Shown here: piece after piece, positions 9,075-17,238 of the stretch
How positions within the stretch are numbered: the first letter of the stretch is position 1
Layout of the letters: each line of letters opens with the position of its first letter
Assembly (NCBI RefSeq): GCF_000936425.1
Contig: NZ_AVFK01000025.1
Coordinates: 1 to 64,000, forward strand
Origin: Skermanella aerolata KACC 11604
Lineage (GTDB): Bacteria > Pseudomonadota > Alphaproteobacteria > Azospirillales > Azospirillaceae
Length of the DNA stretch: 64,000 nt
Direction: 5' to 3'
The notes under the pieces: model-generated
What the model was told of the DNA's origin: nothing
The model's database searches: none
The model's input: the letters and a program-made list of their open reading frames with translations, nothing else
Made by a program: the position numbers and the translations under genes

Positions 9075-9390
9075 TGGTGTCCGCGGCGGGATTCGAACCC
9101 ACGGCCCCAGGATTCATACCACTTCGGCTTTCGCCGCCGCCTAAAGGCGTTCGTGGTCTGGACTGTCCCTTCACCATAGGCCGAAGCCGACAGGTGCCGC
9201 CCGTCCAGTCTCTACACCTTCCAGTCCACGCCGGTCGCCCTGCGGGAGTGGCTTGGCTCGGGATCGGCAAGGCGCCAAGCGGCACCCCAGCTTTCCCCGA
9301 CTTTGAGCGGTTCCGTTGCGAGGTTTCCCGGCGCAACGCCCAATTTTGCAACAAGGAATCCTGTGCTCTATCCTGCTGAGCTACGCGGAC
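9075..9390 (-). tRNA. tRNA-Arg(CCU), interrupted by a group I intron
   Basis: Read on the minus strand, the 5' exon is 9390-9354 (37 nt) and the 3' exon 9114-9075 (40 nt). Joined, they give a 77-nt tRNA with encoded CCA. The acceptor GTCCGCG pairs with CGCGGAC, the D stem is GCTC/GAGC, the anticodon stem CAGGA/TCCTG surrounds loop TTCCTAA, and the T stem is GTGGG/CCCGC with TTCGAAT. The anticodon CCU reads the rare AGG codon. The split lies directly after the third anticodon base, the site used by known group I introns in alphaproteobacterial tRNA-Arg(CCU) and Azoarcus tRNA-Ile(CAU). Confidence 0.95.
9115..9353 (-). ncRNA. Group I self-splicing intron (IC3-like) in tRNA-Arg(CCU)
   Basis: A 239-nt intron whose RNA carries the core seen in the Azoarcus and Agrobacterium tRNA introns. 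The P2 arms CGTTGCG/CGCAACG surround CCGGGAAACC. The core also has GAGCCAAGC, the block GAAGGTGTAGAGACTGGAC (about 9202-9221) and the P7 partner ACAGTCCAG (about 9158-9166). The 5' exon ends in U (CCU), which can form a U-G wobble with GGG in the guide sequence just before P2. The intron ends in G (omega G at 9115). No endonuclease ORF fits, so mobility would need help in trans. Confidence 0.93.
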
Positions 9391-9406
9391 ATTATCTCCG
9401 GCGCAA

Positions 9407-9435
9407 TCTCTATCCGTTTTCCGGCCATGGGGCAA
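9407..9435 (-). promoter_or_regulatory. Candidate promoter of the tRNA-Arg gene
   Basis: On the minus strand, TTGCCC (9435-9430) and TAGAGA (9412-9407) are separated by 17 bp and lie 17 bases before the mature tRNA 5' end. The match to a housekeeping promoter is moderate. Confidence 0.35.
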
Positions 9436-9493
9436 CCCGCAATTAACCGCCGCCGTATCGACCGGAACCCCCGACCGTGCTATGTGCTTGCCC

Positions 9494-12400
9494 ATGACCG
9501 ACGCCTCCCAGACAGACGCTTCCCCGGCCGCCCCACCGGCGGCATCCGTGGAACCCGCCGCCGCAGCAAAGCCCGCCGATGCCCTGTATCTGGTGGACGG
9601 CTCCGGCTTCATTTTCCGCGCCTTCCACGCGATCCCGCCGCTGACCCGCAGCGACGGCACGCCGGTCAACGCGGTGATGGGCTTCACCAACATGCTGATG
9701 AAGCTGCTGGCCGATCACCACGCCGAAGCTGTGGCGGTGATCTTCGACAGCAAGCGGCTGACCTTCCGCAACGACTTCTATCCCGACTACAAGGCCCACC
9801 GGCCGGAACCGCCCGAAGAGCTGAAGCCCCAGTTCGGCATCATCCGGGAAGCGGTCGAGGCCTTCTGCGTCCCCAGCATCGAGCTGGAAGGGTTCGAGGC
9901 CGACGACCTGATCGCGACCTATGCCCGGCTCGCCCGCGAGCAGGGCCGGCCGGTCACCATCGTATCGTCCGACAAGGACCTGATGCAGCTGGTCGGCGAC
10001 GGCGTCGGCATGCTGGACCCGATGAAGAACAAGACGATCGGGGTGGAAGAGGTCTTCGAGAAGTTCGGCGTCACGCCCGACAAGGTGGTGGACGTACAGG
10101 CTCTGGCCGGTGACCCGATCGACAACGTACCGGGCGTGCCCGGTATCGGCGTCAAGACGGCCGCCCAGCTCATCGGCGAGTACGGCGACCTGGAAGCGCT
10201 GCTGGAACGAGCCGGCGAGATCAAGCAGCCCAAGCGCCGGCAGGCGCTGATCGACAATGCCGAACTGGCGCGGGTTTCCAAGCGGCTGGTCAAGCTCGAC
10301 GACCACGTCGAGGTGCCGACTCCATTGGAAGACCTCAAGGTCCGCGAACCGGATCACGAAAAGCTGCTGGGCTTCCTGCGTCAGCAGGGCTTCCGTTCGA
10401 TCATCACCCGCGTCGAGAACGAGATCCGCGCCGACGGCAGGCTGGTGGACGGCGCATCGGCCCCACAGCCCACTGCTTCCACCGGCGAAGCCGCCACCGG
10501 AGAAGCACCGGCACTATCCCCGACGGCAAACCCGCGCGCCCAGTTCGACGGTAAGGGCAGCTACGAGCTGGTCCAGACGGCCGAGGCGCTGGACCGCTGG
10601 ATCGCGGCGGCCTACGAAGCCGGCACGCTGGCGGTCGATACCGAAACCGACAGCCTGACCGCGTGCAGTTGCAAGCTGGTCGGCATCTCGATGGCGGTGG
10701 AGCAGGGAGCTGCCTGCTACATCCCGGTCGGCCACGTCGGACCGGACGGCGCAAAGGCCGAAGGCTCGCTCGACCTGGTGCCGTCGGACGCGCCGAAGCA
10801 GTTGCCGGTGGACGAGGTCGTAGCCAAGCTGAAGCCGCTGCTGGAGGACCCCACAGTCCTCAAGATCGGTCATAACCTCAAATTCGACATCCAGGTCTTC
10901 GGCAGCCACGGCATCCGGCTGGCCCCGATCGACGACACCATGCTGCTTAGCTACGTGCTGGAAACGGGCCTGCACGGTCACGGCATGGACGAGCTGGCGA
11001 AGCTCCACTGCGGCTACACCCCGATCACCTACGATCAGGTCACCGGCACCGGCAAGTCGCGCGTCACCTTCGACCGCGTGGCCCTGGACAAGGCGACCGA
11101 GTACGCCGCCGAGGACGCCGACGTGACGCTCCGGCTGCACCACGCGTTGAAGCCGCGCCTCGTGCCCGAGCGCATGATCACCCTGTACGAGACGATCGAG
11201 CGCCCGCTGATCCCCGTCGTCGCCGACATGGAGGCGGAAGGCATCCTGGTCGATCGCGCCGTGCTGTCCGACCTGTCGCGCGACTTAGGTGCCCGGCTGG
11301 CCGAGCTGGAGACGGAGGTTCACCGGCTCGCTGGCCATCCGTTCAACGTCGGCTCGCCCAAGCAGTTGGGCGAGGTGCTGTTCGCCGAAATGGGTCTGGC
11401 GGGCGGCAAGAAGGGCAAGACAGGGGCCTATTCGACCGACAGCGCCACGCTGGAGCCGCTGGCCGAACAGGGCCACGACATCGTCCAGAAGGTGCTGGAC
11501 TGGCGCCAGCTCGCCAAGCTGAAGAGCACCTATACCGACAGCCTCCAGCAGCAGATCGACCAGAAGACGGGCCGGGTGCATACGTCGTTCGCGCTGGCCA
11601 TCACCGGCACCGGGCGGCTGTCCTCGACCGATCCCAACCTCCAGAACATCCCGATCCGGACGGAGGAGGGCCGCAAGATTCGCCGGGCCTTCATCGCCAA
11701 GCCGGGCCATGTCCTGCTGTCGGTCGACTATTCGCAGATCGAACTGCGGCTGGTCGCCGAGATGGCCGGGATCGAGGCGCTGAAGCTGGCCTTCCGCGAG
11801 GGCATCGACATCCATGCGATGACGGCGTCCCAGGTGTTCGGCGTGCCGCTGGACCAGATGACCGGCGAGATCCGGCGCAAGGCCAAGGCGATCAACTTCG
11901 GCATCATCTACGGCATCAGCGGCTTCGGCCTCGGCCGCCAGCTCGGCATTTCGGCGGGAGAGGCCAACGCCTTCATCAAGACGTATCTGGAGCGCTTCTC
12001 CGAGCTTGCGGCCTTTATGGACCGCACCAAGGAGTTCTGCCGCCGCAACGGCTACGTCACGACCCTGTTCGGCCGCCGCTGCCACATCCAGGGCATCGCG
12101 GAAAAGAACCCCGCCCGCCGCCAGTTCGCCGAGCGGCAGGCGATTAACGCCCCGATCCAGGGAACGGCCGCCGATATCATCAAGCGCGCCATGATCCGTA
12201 TCCCGCCGGCCCTTGCCGATGCCGGACTTAAGGGGCGCATGCTGCTCCAGGTCCACGACGAACTGGTGCTGGAGGTGCCGGAGGCGGAAGCTGCTAAAAC
12301 CGCCGATCTGGTCCGCCAGACGATGGAAGCGGCCGCCAGCCTGGGTGTCCCTCTGGTCGCGGAAGCCGGCACCGGCCATAGCTGGGCGGAGGCGCACTGA
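9494..12400 (+). CDS. polA: DNA polymerase I
   Basis: A 968-aa DNA polymerase I for Okazaki-fragment processing and repair. Domains in order: an Ala/Pro-rich N-terminal extension, a FEN-type 5' nuclease (about 30-320), a 3'-5' exonuclease with DTETDS near residue 382, and the polymerase with motif A DYSQIELR (about 745) and motif C VHDELVLEVP (about 920). The exonuclease acidic residues appear intact, so proofreading is probably active. ATG 9494 was chosen; an in-frame ATG at 9482 adds four residues. Divergent from the intron-bearing tRNA-Arg. Confidence 0.96.
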   Translation: MTDASQTDASPAAPPAASVEPAAAAKPADALYLVDGSGFIFRAFHAIPPLTRSDGTPVNAVMGFTNMLMKLLADHHAEAVAVIFDSKRLTFRNDFYPDYKAHRPEPPEELKPQFGIIREAVEAFCVPSIELEGFEADDLIATYARLAREQGRPVTIVSSDKDLMQLVGDGVGMLDPMKNKTIGVEEVFEKFGVTPDKVVDVQALAGDPIDNVPGVPGIGVKTAAQLIGEYGDLEALLERAGEIKQPKRRQALIDNAELARVSKRLVKLDDHVEVPTPLEDLKVREPDHEKLLGFLRQQGFRSIITRVENEIRADGRLVDGASAPQPTASTGEAATGEAPALSPTANPRAQFDGKGSYELVQTAEALDRWIAAAYEAGTLAVDTETDSLTACSCKLVGISMAVEQGAACYIPVGHVGPDGAKAEGSLDLVPSDAPKQLPVDEVVAKLKPLLEDPTVLKIGHNLKFDIQVFGSHGIRLAPIDDTMLLSYVLETGLHGHGMDELAKLHCGYTPITYDQVTGTGKSRVTFDRVALDKATEYAAEDADVTLRLHHALKPRLVPERMITLYETIERPLIPVVADMEAEGILVDRAVLSDLSRDLGARLAELETEVHRLAGHPFNVGSPKQLGEVLFAEMGLAGGKKGKTGAYSTDSATLEPLAEQGHDIVQKVLDWRQLAKLKSTYTDSLQQQIDQKTGRVHTSFALAITGTGRLSSTDPNLQNIPIRTEEGRKIRRAFIAKPGHVLLSVDYSQIELRLVAEMAGIEALKLAFREGIDIHAMTASQVFGVPLDQMTGEIRRKAKAINFGIIYGISGFGLGRQLGISAGEANAFIKTYLERFSELAAFMDRTKEFCRRNGYVTTLFGRRCHIQGIAEKNPARRQFAERQAINAPIQGTAADIIKRAMIRIPPALADAGLKGRMLLQVHDELVLEVPEAEAAKTADLVRQTMEAAASLGVPLVAEAGTGHSWAEAH

Positions 12401-12436
12401 GGGTCTTTGTGCCTCCCATCCATCTTTGCTTGACGC

Positions 12437-12454
12437 TGTCCGAATAACTGGACA
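12437..12454. promoter_or_regulatory. Dyad TGTCC-N8-GGACA, candidate enhancer site
   Basis: A perfect 5-bp inverted repeat with 8-bp spacing, centred about 87 bases before the predicted start from the sigma-54-type promoter at 12507. That is where activators of the NtrC class bind. The cognate activator is unknown: spacing does not match NifA (TGT-N10-ACA), and the classical NtrC half-site is different. Confidence 0.45.
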
Positions 12455-12506
12455 CGGAACTCCTGTTCGAAGCTCGAGAAACCTGACTTTCAGGGTAATC
12501 CATTGG

Positions 12507-12522
12507 TGGCATGCCCGTTGCA
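12507..12522 (+). promoter_or_regulatory. Sigma-54 (-24/-12) promoter candidate
   Basis: TGGCAT-GCCCG-TTGCA keeps the invariant GG and GC exactly 10 nt apart, as in the consensus TGGCAC-N5-TTGCA. The predicted start is near 12533, leaving a leader of about 60 nt before the glycine-rich gene. Confidence 0.6.
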
Positions 12523-12594
12523 AAACACTATTCGCAGCGGGGGTGGCGCGGCGGAAGCCGGACCCCGGAAACGTCGGATAACAGGAGAACTTCA

Positions 12595-12876
12595 ATGAGC
12601 AACGTCAGCGGTTTCCCCAGCAACAACTCCTCGGTCGGCGTCGAACAAAGCGGCAAGGGCGGCGGCGATGCCTTCGGTCACTCCGATAGCACTTCGGGTG
12701 CGGTCGGCGGTGCGGCTAGCGCCGGTGGCGCGGCTCCGATGGGCATGGGCGGCGGTTTCGCGATCGGCGGCGGCGCCACCGGCGGCGATGCCACCTCGGG
12801 CTCGTCGGCTTTCGGCGCCCTGGGCGGCGACGTCTCCGACAACACCAGCATCGGCACGCTGACGATCAACTCCTGA
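12595..12876 (+). CDS. Glycine/serine/alanine-rich 93-aa protein of unknown function
   Basis: Not a recognised family. The product is low-complexity: SGKGGGDAFGHSDS, GMGGGFAIGGGATGGDA and SSAFGALGGDVSDN, with two loosely repeated GGDA units and a non-Gly tail SIGTLTINS. There is no signal peptide, no Cys and no transmembrane helix. ACAGGAGA 5-12 bases before ATG 12595 gives a strong ribosome site. The gene sits alone between a sigma-54-type promoter with an upstream dyad and a strong intrinsic terminator, so it looks like a purposeful monocistronic unit, probably induced under a specific condition. A structural, adhesive or secreted role is possible but unproven. Confidence 0.75.
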   Translation: MSNVSGFPSNNSSVGVEQSGKGGGDAFGHSDSTSGAVGGAASAGGAAPMGMGGGFAIGGGATGGDATSGSSAFGALGGDVSDNTSIGTLTINS

Positions 12877-12893
12877 TCACGGTTGAACCGGCG

Positions 12894-12927
12894 AAAAGGC
12901 GCGGCCGCAGCGGTGGCCGCGCCTTTT
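12894..12927. terminator. Intrinsic bidirectional terminator
   Basis: AAAAGGCGCGGCC (12894-12906) pairs perfectly with GGCCGCGCCTTTT (12915-12927) around an 8-nt loop. The A-run and T-run allow termination of both the glycine-rich gene and the convergent histidine kinase gene. Confidence 0.85.
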
Positions 12928-12949
12928 CGTTTGCCCGGATCGGGTACCG

Positions 12950-14842
12950 TCAGACGACGCCGTCGCGCAAGCGGTCGCGTCCCAGCAGGGTTGCCACGGC
13001 GGCCCGCAAGGCCAATGCGGAAACCGGCTTGTGGAGCAGGGGGTATCCGCTCAAGCGGGCTTCCTTCAGTCGACGCGGATCGGTGTCGCCGGTGATGATC
13101 AGGCCGGGCAGATCGACCTGCATCATCTTGGCGATCTGGCGGATCGCGACGATACCGCTGGCGGGACCGGAAAGGCGGAAATCGGCGATGACCAGATCGG
13201 GCGCCTGGCTCTGTCCCGTCAGCCCCGCGATCGCCTCGTCGTAGCCAGATGTCGCGATCACGTCGCAGCCCCACTGGTCCAGCAGAAGTTCCAGCGCCTG
13301 AAGCACAATGACGTCGTCCTCGATCACGAGGACCCGGGGCAGTCCTTCGCTGTCGGCACGGACCGGGATGGCGGGAACGGCGATCCTCGGTTCAGGTTCG
13401 ACTTCCATCGGGACGCTGATGGCGAAGACCGATCCCTTGCCTTCGTTCGACCGGACGGTCAGCGAGTGGTTGAGCAGGCGCGACAGCCGGTCGACGATCG
13501 ACAGGCCCAGGCCGAAGCCGGCCGCGTCCGATGTGCTCGAGGTGTTGCCGCGATAGAATTCCTCGAAGATGATGTCGAGCTGGTCGCCTGGGATGCCGGG
13601 ACCGGTATCCCAGACCTCGATCCGCAGCTGGTCGCCTTGACGGCGGCAGCCGAGCAGGATCCGCCCCTTGCTGGTGTAGCGGACCGCATTGGACAGCAGG
13701 TTGCGGAGGATGCGTTCCAGAAGGTCGCGGTCGCTCCGGATCACGGCGGAGCAAGGCGCCACATGAAGAGTCAGTCCCTTCTGGCGCGCCGGACCGGCGA
13801 ATTCCAGCGCCATGCGCGTCAGGAGGCCGTTGACCGAGTGGCCGACCGGCTCCACCCGCAGCGTGCCCGCATCGATGCGGGCGATGTCGAGATGAGCGTC
13901 GACAAGGTTCTTGATCGTGGCCAGCGCCGTATTCATGGCGCGCAGGATATCGCGGCTGGTCGGGTCCTTGAGCCGGTTCTCCAGCGCTCCGACGAACAGC
14001 GACAGCGCCGCGAGCGGCTGGCGAAGGTCATGGTTGGCGACGGCGAAGAAGCGGCTGCGGGCGCGGTTGGCCCTTTCCGCTTCGATGCGCGCCTCGACAA
14101 GACTGTCTTCCAGCCTGCAATGCGCGGTGATGTCCTGGACGGCCGTCAGCGCCAGCGGACGGCCGTCCAGCGTGAACCATTCCGACGTCACCAGCACGTC
14201 GATCGTGCGTCCGTCGGCCAGGATATGCCGCCACTGGCCGGATTCGCCCGAAGTCAGGCGTTCAGTCATCGAGTCCATCAGCCGCGGTATGTCCTCGGGC
14301 GGACGGATATCGCTGATCCTCATGTTCAGAAACCGCTCGCGCGAGTATCCGTAACGCCCCAGGGCCGCGTCGTTGACCGCGACGAAGGTAAGCGTCTGGC
14401 GATCGAAGATCCAAAGCGGCAGGGGATTGCGGATGAAGGCGAAGGAGCCGGCGATCGCCTTCAGGGCGCCGTCCGTTATCTGGGCCGGATGCAGGATCAT
14501 CGACGGCAGCGCGACCGCTGCCGCTGGAACTCGCAGGGGGGATGTCGCCGGGGGTTGCTCGCACAGGCAGATCGCGCCGCCGTCGGCCATGCCGCTGCGG
14601 CTGAAGGCAACGGAACAGAGCCGCCCGGCCTCCACTTCGAGACGGACGAAAGGCTGCCCGATCTCCAGCGCACTGCCGGCATCGGCCAGGATCGAGGCCG
14701 CGGCATGGTTCCAGGAGAGGATGCGGCCCTGAGGATCGATCGATACGATTCCCGGACCGCGACCGGGCTCGGTTCGCGGCTCAGGTTCAGGGGCGGGCCA
14801 ACGGCCCTTCGAGTCGATAACTGTAGGGTTCTGATCTGACAT
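12950..14842 (-). CDS. PAS-containing hybrid sensor histidine kinase
   Basis: A 630-aa soluble hybrid kinase. Order: an N-terminal PAS-like region (about 30-110), a PAS domain (about 140-255, FVAVNDAALGRYGYSRERF), a dimerisation domain with the phospho-acceptor His in FFAVANHDLRQPLAAL (about 280), an HATPase domain (N box LLSNAVRYTS, G boxes DTGPGIPGDQ and GFGLGLSIVDRL) and a C-terminal receiver with its phospho-Asp in DLVIADFRLSG. No transmembrane helix, so it senses an internal signal. No response regulator lies beside it. ATG 14842 is preferred over an in-frame TTG two codons upstream. Confidence 0.9.
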   Translation of the reverse strand: MSDQNPTVIDSKGRWPAPEPEPRTEPGRGPGIVSIDPQGRILSWNHAAASILADAGSALEIGQPFVRLEVEAGRLCSVAFSRSGMADGGAICLCEQPPATSPLRVPAAAVALPSMILHPAQITDGALKAIAGSFAFIRNPLPLWIFDRQTLTFVAVNDAALGRYGYSRERFLNMRISDIRPPEDIPRLMDSMTERLTSGESGQWRHILADGRTIDVLVTSEWFTLDGRPLALTAVQDITAHCRLEDSLVEARIEAERANRARSRFFAVANHDLRQPLAALSLFVGALENRLKDPTSRDILRAMNTALATIKNLVDAHLDIARIDAGTLRVEPVGHSVNGLLTRMALEFAGPARQKGLTLHVAPCSAVIRSDRDLLERILRNLLSNAVRYTSKGRILLGCRRQGDQLRIEVWDTGPGIPGDQLDIIFEEFYRGNTSSTSDAAGFGLGLSIVDRLSRLLNHSLTVRSNEGKGSVFAISVPMEVEPEPRIAVPAIPVRADSEGLPRVLVIEDDVIVLQALELLLDQWGCDVIATSGYDEAIAGLTGQSQAPDLVIADFRLSGPASGIVAIRQIAKMMQVDLPGLIITGDTDPRRLKEARLSGYPLLHKPVSALALRAAVATLLGRDRLRDGVV

Positions 14843-14959
14843 GGTCAACCTGTAGGAGACAGGAAGAGCCTAGTCGTTTCCATACGAAACGAAAAGCGGC
14901 AAGAGTAGGCAAGAATGGCATTTACGCAGTACGCGGGCGTGCCAAATAATAAACGGGCG

Positions 14960-15238
14960 TTAGCCATATCGGGTTTTGAAGACCAGAATGGCGGCGGCGA
15001 TACAGAGCGTTAAAACATTCGCCAGGATTACCGGGAATGCGCCCGGCGTGAACCCGTTGATCACATTGAGGGCGATACCTGTGCAGAAACACGCGAACAT
15101 CATCAACGACACACCCCTGGCCGGCTTGCCGTGCCGGAACTTGAAGGCCTGAGGCCGAAAGGCGGTGGTGGTAAGCAGTCCGGCAAGCATGCCGACCGTC
15201 TCCACAAGATTCGGGAAGGTAATCATCGTCTCGGTCAT
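14960..15238 (-). CDS. SemiSWEET-family small sugar transporter-like protein
   Basis: A 92-aa protein with three transmembrane segments and the PQ-loop pattern of bacterial SemiSWEETs: GMLAGLLTTTAFRPQAFK in helix 1, then ARGVSLMMFACFCTGIALNVI and a third helix from VILANVLTLCIAAAILVFK. These proteins dimerise to move sugars by facilitated diffusion. ATG 15238 gives the usual family length; the frame extends to 15358 without homology-like sequence. Arg precedes the PQ motif where Leu is more usual. The neighbours do not indicate the substrate. Confidence 0.8.
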   Translation of the reverse strand: MTETMITFPNLVETVGMLAGLLTTTAFRPQAFKFRHGKPARGVSLMMFACFCTGIALNVINGFTPGAFPVILANVLTLCIAAAILVFKTRYG

Positions 15239-15429
15239 GCAAGCGGTTTGCGTGGTAACTCCAACGGGTAAGGCCAGCCTAGGCGCAGCGGGCTGCGGAT
15301 GCCAGCAGTGAATTGAGGTCCGGATGAAAGACTTAACACGTTCATGATATGTACCCATCTAAGTCATAATCGGGTATAGTGGCCTCTTTCAGTCGGCCTC
15401 TTCCGCGCGGCTGGGCCAAATCGACCGGA

Positions 15430-15442
15430 CCAATTCAATTGG
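15430..15442. promoter_or_regulatory. Palindrome CCAATT-C-AATTGG upstream of mmcB
   Basis: A perfect 6-bp inverted repeat around one base, 35-47 bases before the mmcB start. The lack of a stem loop makes it more like a DNA-binding site than an RNA hairpin. No regulator is identified. Confidence 0.3.
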
Positions 15443-15476
15443 ACCAAATCAACTGGGTGAAATTCGAGGGGCGGGT

Positions 15477-15953
15477 GTGGAACTCGAGGAATTCAGAACG
15501 GCGGGCGTCGCCGGCGTGGCCGATCTGCTGACGCGGGGGGTCCGGCGGGCGCTGGCCGAACGTGGCTATGTCAGCCTGACGGAGTTCCGGCTGGCCTCCG
15601 GGCGGCGTGCCGACGTGGCGGCGGTCAACGATGCCGGCGAGATCGTCATCGTGGAGGTGAAAAGCTCGGTCGCGGACTTCCGCGCCGATCAGAAATGGCC
15701 GGAGTATCAGGCGTACTGCGATACCTTCTTCTTCGCCGTCGGCCCCGATTTTCCGGCCGATCTCATCCCGCCCGAGTGCGGGCTGATGGTGGCCGACGGG
15801 TTCGGCGCCGTGGTGCTGCGCGATGCGCCGGTAACGAGGCTCAACGCCGCGCGGCGCAAGGCCGTGGTCCTGCGCTTGGCCCTTGCGGCCAGCGGACGTC
15901 TGCATCGCCTGGAAGACCCGATGCTCGACATGGCGGTCGGCATGGCGGGCTGA
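15477..15953 (+). CDS. mmcB: DNA repair putative endonuclease MmcB
   Basis: A 158-aa protein of the MmcB family, known in Caulobacter as part of the LexA-controlled DNA-damage response. It has a PD-(D/E)XK-like core: SGRRADVAAVN, then EIVIVEVKSSVADFRADQKW, with acidic residues and the ExK triad visible. The start is GTG at 15477, which keeps the normal family length. The product is predicted cytosolic. No obvious LexA box was recognised in the upstream 100 bases. GT9 follows 128 bases later and is probably independent. Confidence 0.88.
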   Translation: MELEEFRTAGVAGVADLLTRGVRRALAERGYVSLTEFRLASGRRADVAAVNDAGEIVIVEVKSSVADFRADQKWPEYQAYCDTFFFAVGPDFPADLIPPECGLMVADGFGAVVLRDAPVTRLNAARRKAVVLRLALAASGRLHRLEDPMLDMAVGMAG

Positions 15954-16081
15954 GCGGCGCCGCATGTCCTGCAGGATGGTCGCAAGGTAGCGGCCCCGGC
16001 AGGAGGAGCCTGGAACGGTGGCGGATGTGCGGCTATGGTGCGCAGCCCGCGGCGGGGCCGCCTTTCCGGACTCGACTTTCC

Positions 16082-17026
16082 ATGACCGAAGAAATCCTGA
16101 TCATCAAGCTCGGTGCCCTGGGCGACCTCTTCCAGTCCGAAGGCGCCCTTCACGACATCAGGCTGCACCATCCATCCGCCCGGATCACGTTGCTGACGGG
16201 ACCGGCGTACCGCAAGCTGATGGAGCGTTGTCCGTGGATCGATGTCGTCGAGATCGATCCCCGTGCCCCCCGCTGGCGCCTTGACCGCATGTTCGATCTG
16301 CGCCGGCGCCTGACCGCCAAGCCCTACGCCATGGTCTACGATCTCCAGAACGTCTCCCGTACCGCCTTCTACCGGCGCTGGTTTCTGCCGCATACTCCCT
16401 GGTCCGGGACGGCGCCGGGGTGCAGCCATCCGCACCGGGCGCCGAACCCGAAGGGCATTCCCAGCCTGGAGCGGCTGGCGGGACAGCTGAAGGACGCCGG
16501 GGTGCCGGTCAGGCATACGTCGGCGCCGGACTTGTCTTGGGCTGCCGACGACGTGCGGGAGATCCTGGAGGAAGCCGGAGTCTCGGAACCCTATGTCGTC
16601 CTGCTTCCCGGTTCCTCCGCCCGGCTGCCGCAGAAGCGCTGGCCCGGTTATGTGGAACTGGCCGGGCGGCTGGTCGCGCGGGGTGTCAAGGTCATCACCG
16701 TCCCCGGTCCGGAGGAACTCGACCTTTGCCGCACCATCCCCGGCACCATGCTGACTGCCGGGCGCTGGCTGAATTTCTTCCAACTGGCGGGAGTTCTGAC
16801 CGGCGCCCGGCTCGCTGTCGGCAACGACAGCGGACCTACTCACCTGTCGGCCCATCTGGGCCGGCCGACGGTGGCCTTGTTCGGCAGTCACATGGCGGCC
16901 CGGCTGACGGGGATCCAACGGCCCAACGTCACTTGCCTGGAGGTTCAGGATCTCAAGGACCTCGGCGTGGACCTCGTGGAGAAGGTCGTGCTCGATGGCC
17001 TGGGCGAAACCGCCGCCCTCCGGTGA
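16082..17026 (+). CDS. Glycosyltransferase family 9 (heptosyltransferase-like)
   Basis: A 314-aa GT-B transferase of the ADP-heptose:LPS heptosyltransferase family. N-terminal ILIIKLGALGDLFQSEGAL gives the acceptor-domain signature; the C-terminal donor half has VLLPGSSARLPQKRWP (about 176-191) and GNDSGPTHLSAHLGRPTVALFG (about 249-270). ATG 16082 is the start because the family N terminus begins there, although the frame is open further upstream. It probably adds heptose or another sugar to LPS core. No other LPS core gene is adjacent. Confidence 0.88.
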   Translation: MTEEILIIKLGALGDLFQSEGALHDIRLHHPSARITLLTGPAYRKLMERCPWIDVVEIDPRAPRWRLDRMFDLRRRLTAKPYAMVYDLQNVSRTAFYRRWFLPHTPWSGTAPGCSHPHRAPNPKGIPSLERLAGQLKDAGVPVRHTSAPDLSWAADDVREILEEAGVSEPYVVLLPGSSARLPQKRWPGYVELAGRLVARGVKVITVPGPEELDLCRTIPGTMLTAGRWLNFFQLAGVLTGARLAVGNDSGPTHLSAHLGRPTVALFGSHMAARLTGIQRPNVTCLEVQDLKDLGVDLVEKVVLDGLGETAALR

Positions 17027-17238
17027 TTCCCTATGGCATCCCGCGTGAACTGTGACATGAAGGGTCAACTCTCGATAGTTTGGTAGAATCCAGTTAAAAT
17101 CCCCTTCCTTCGTGTTATGGTGAAGCAACGAATGGGTTAGGCATTTCGGTTCGTCGTTTGCCCTGACGGTTGATGGGGGGTCGGTTTGCTCAAAGGGTCT
17201 CAGCTGGATTTCATCCTCCCGATAAGGCGAGCCGGGGC

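Noticed and set aside
12437-12454. NifA upstream activator site
   Set aside because: NifA sites are TGT-N10-ACA; here TGT and ACA are 12 bases apart. The spacing fits TGT-N12-ACA (PpsR/CrtJ-type), but there is no photosynthesis context.
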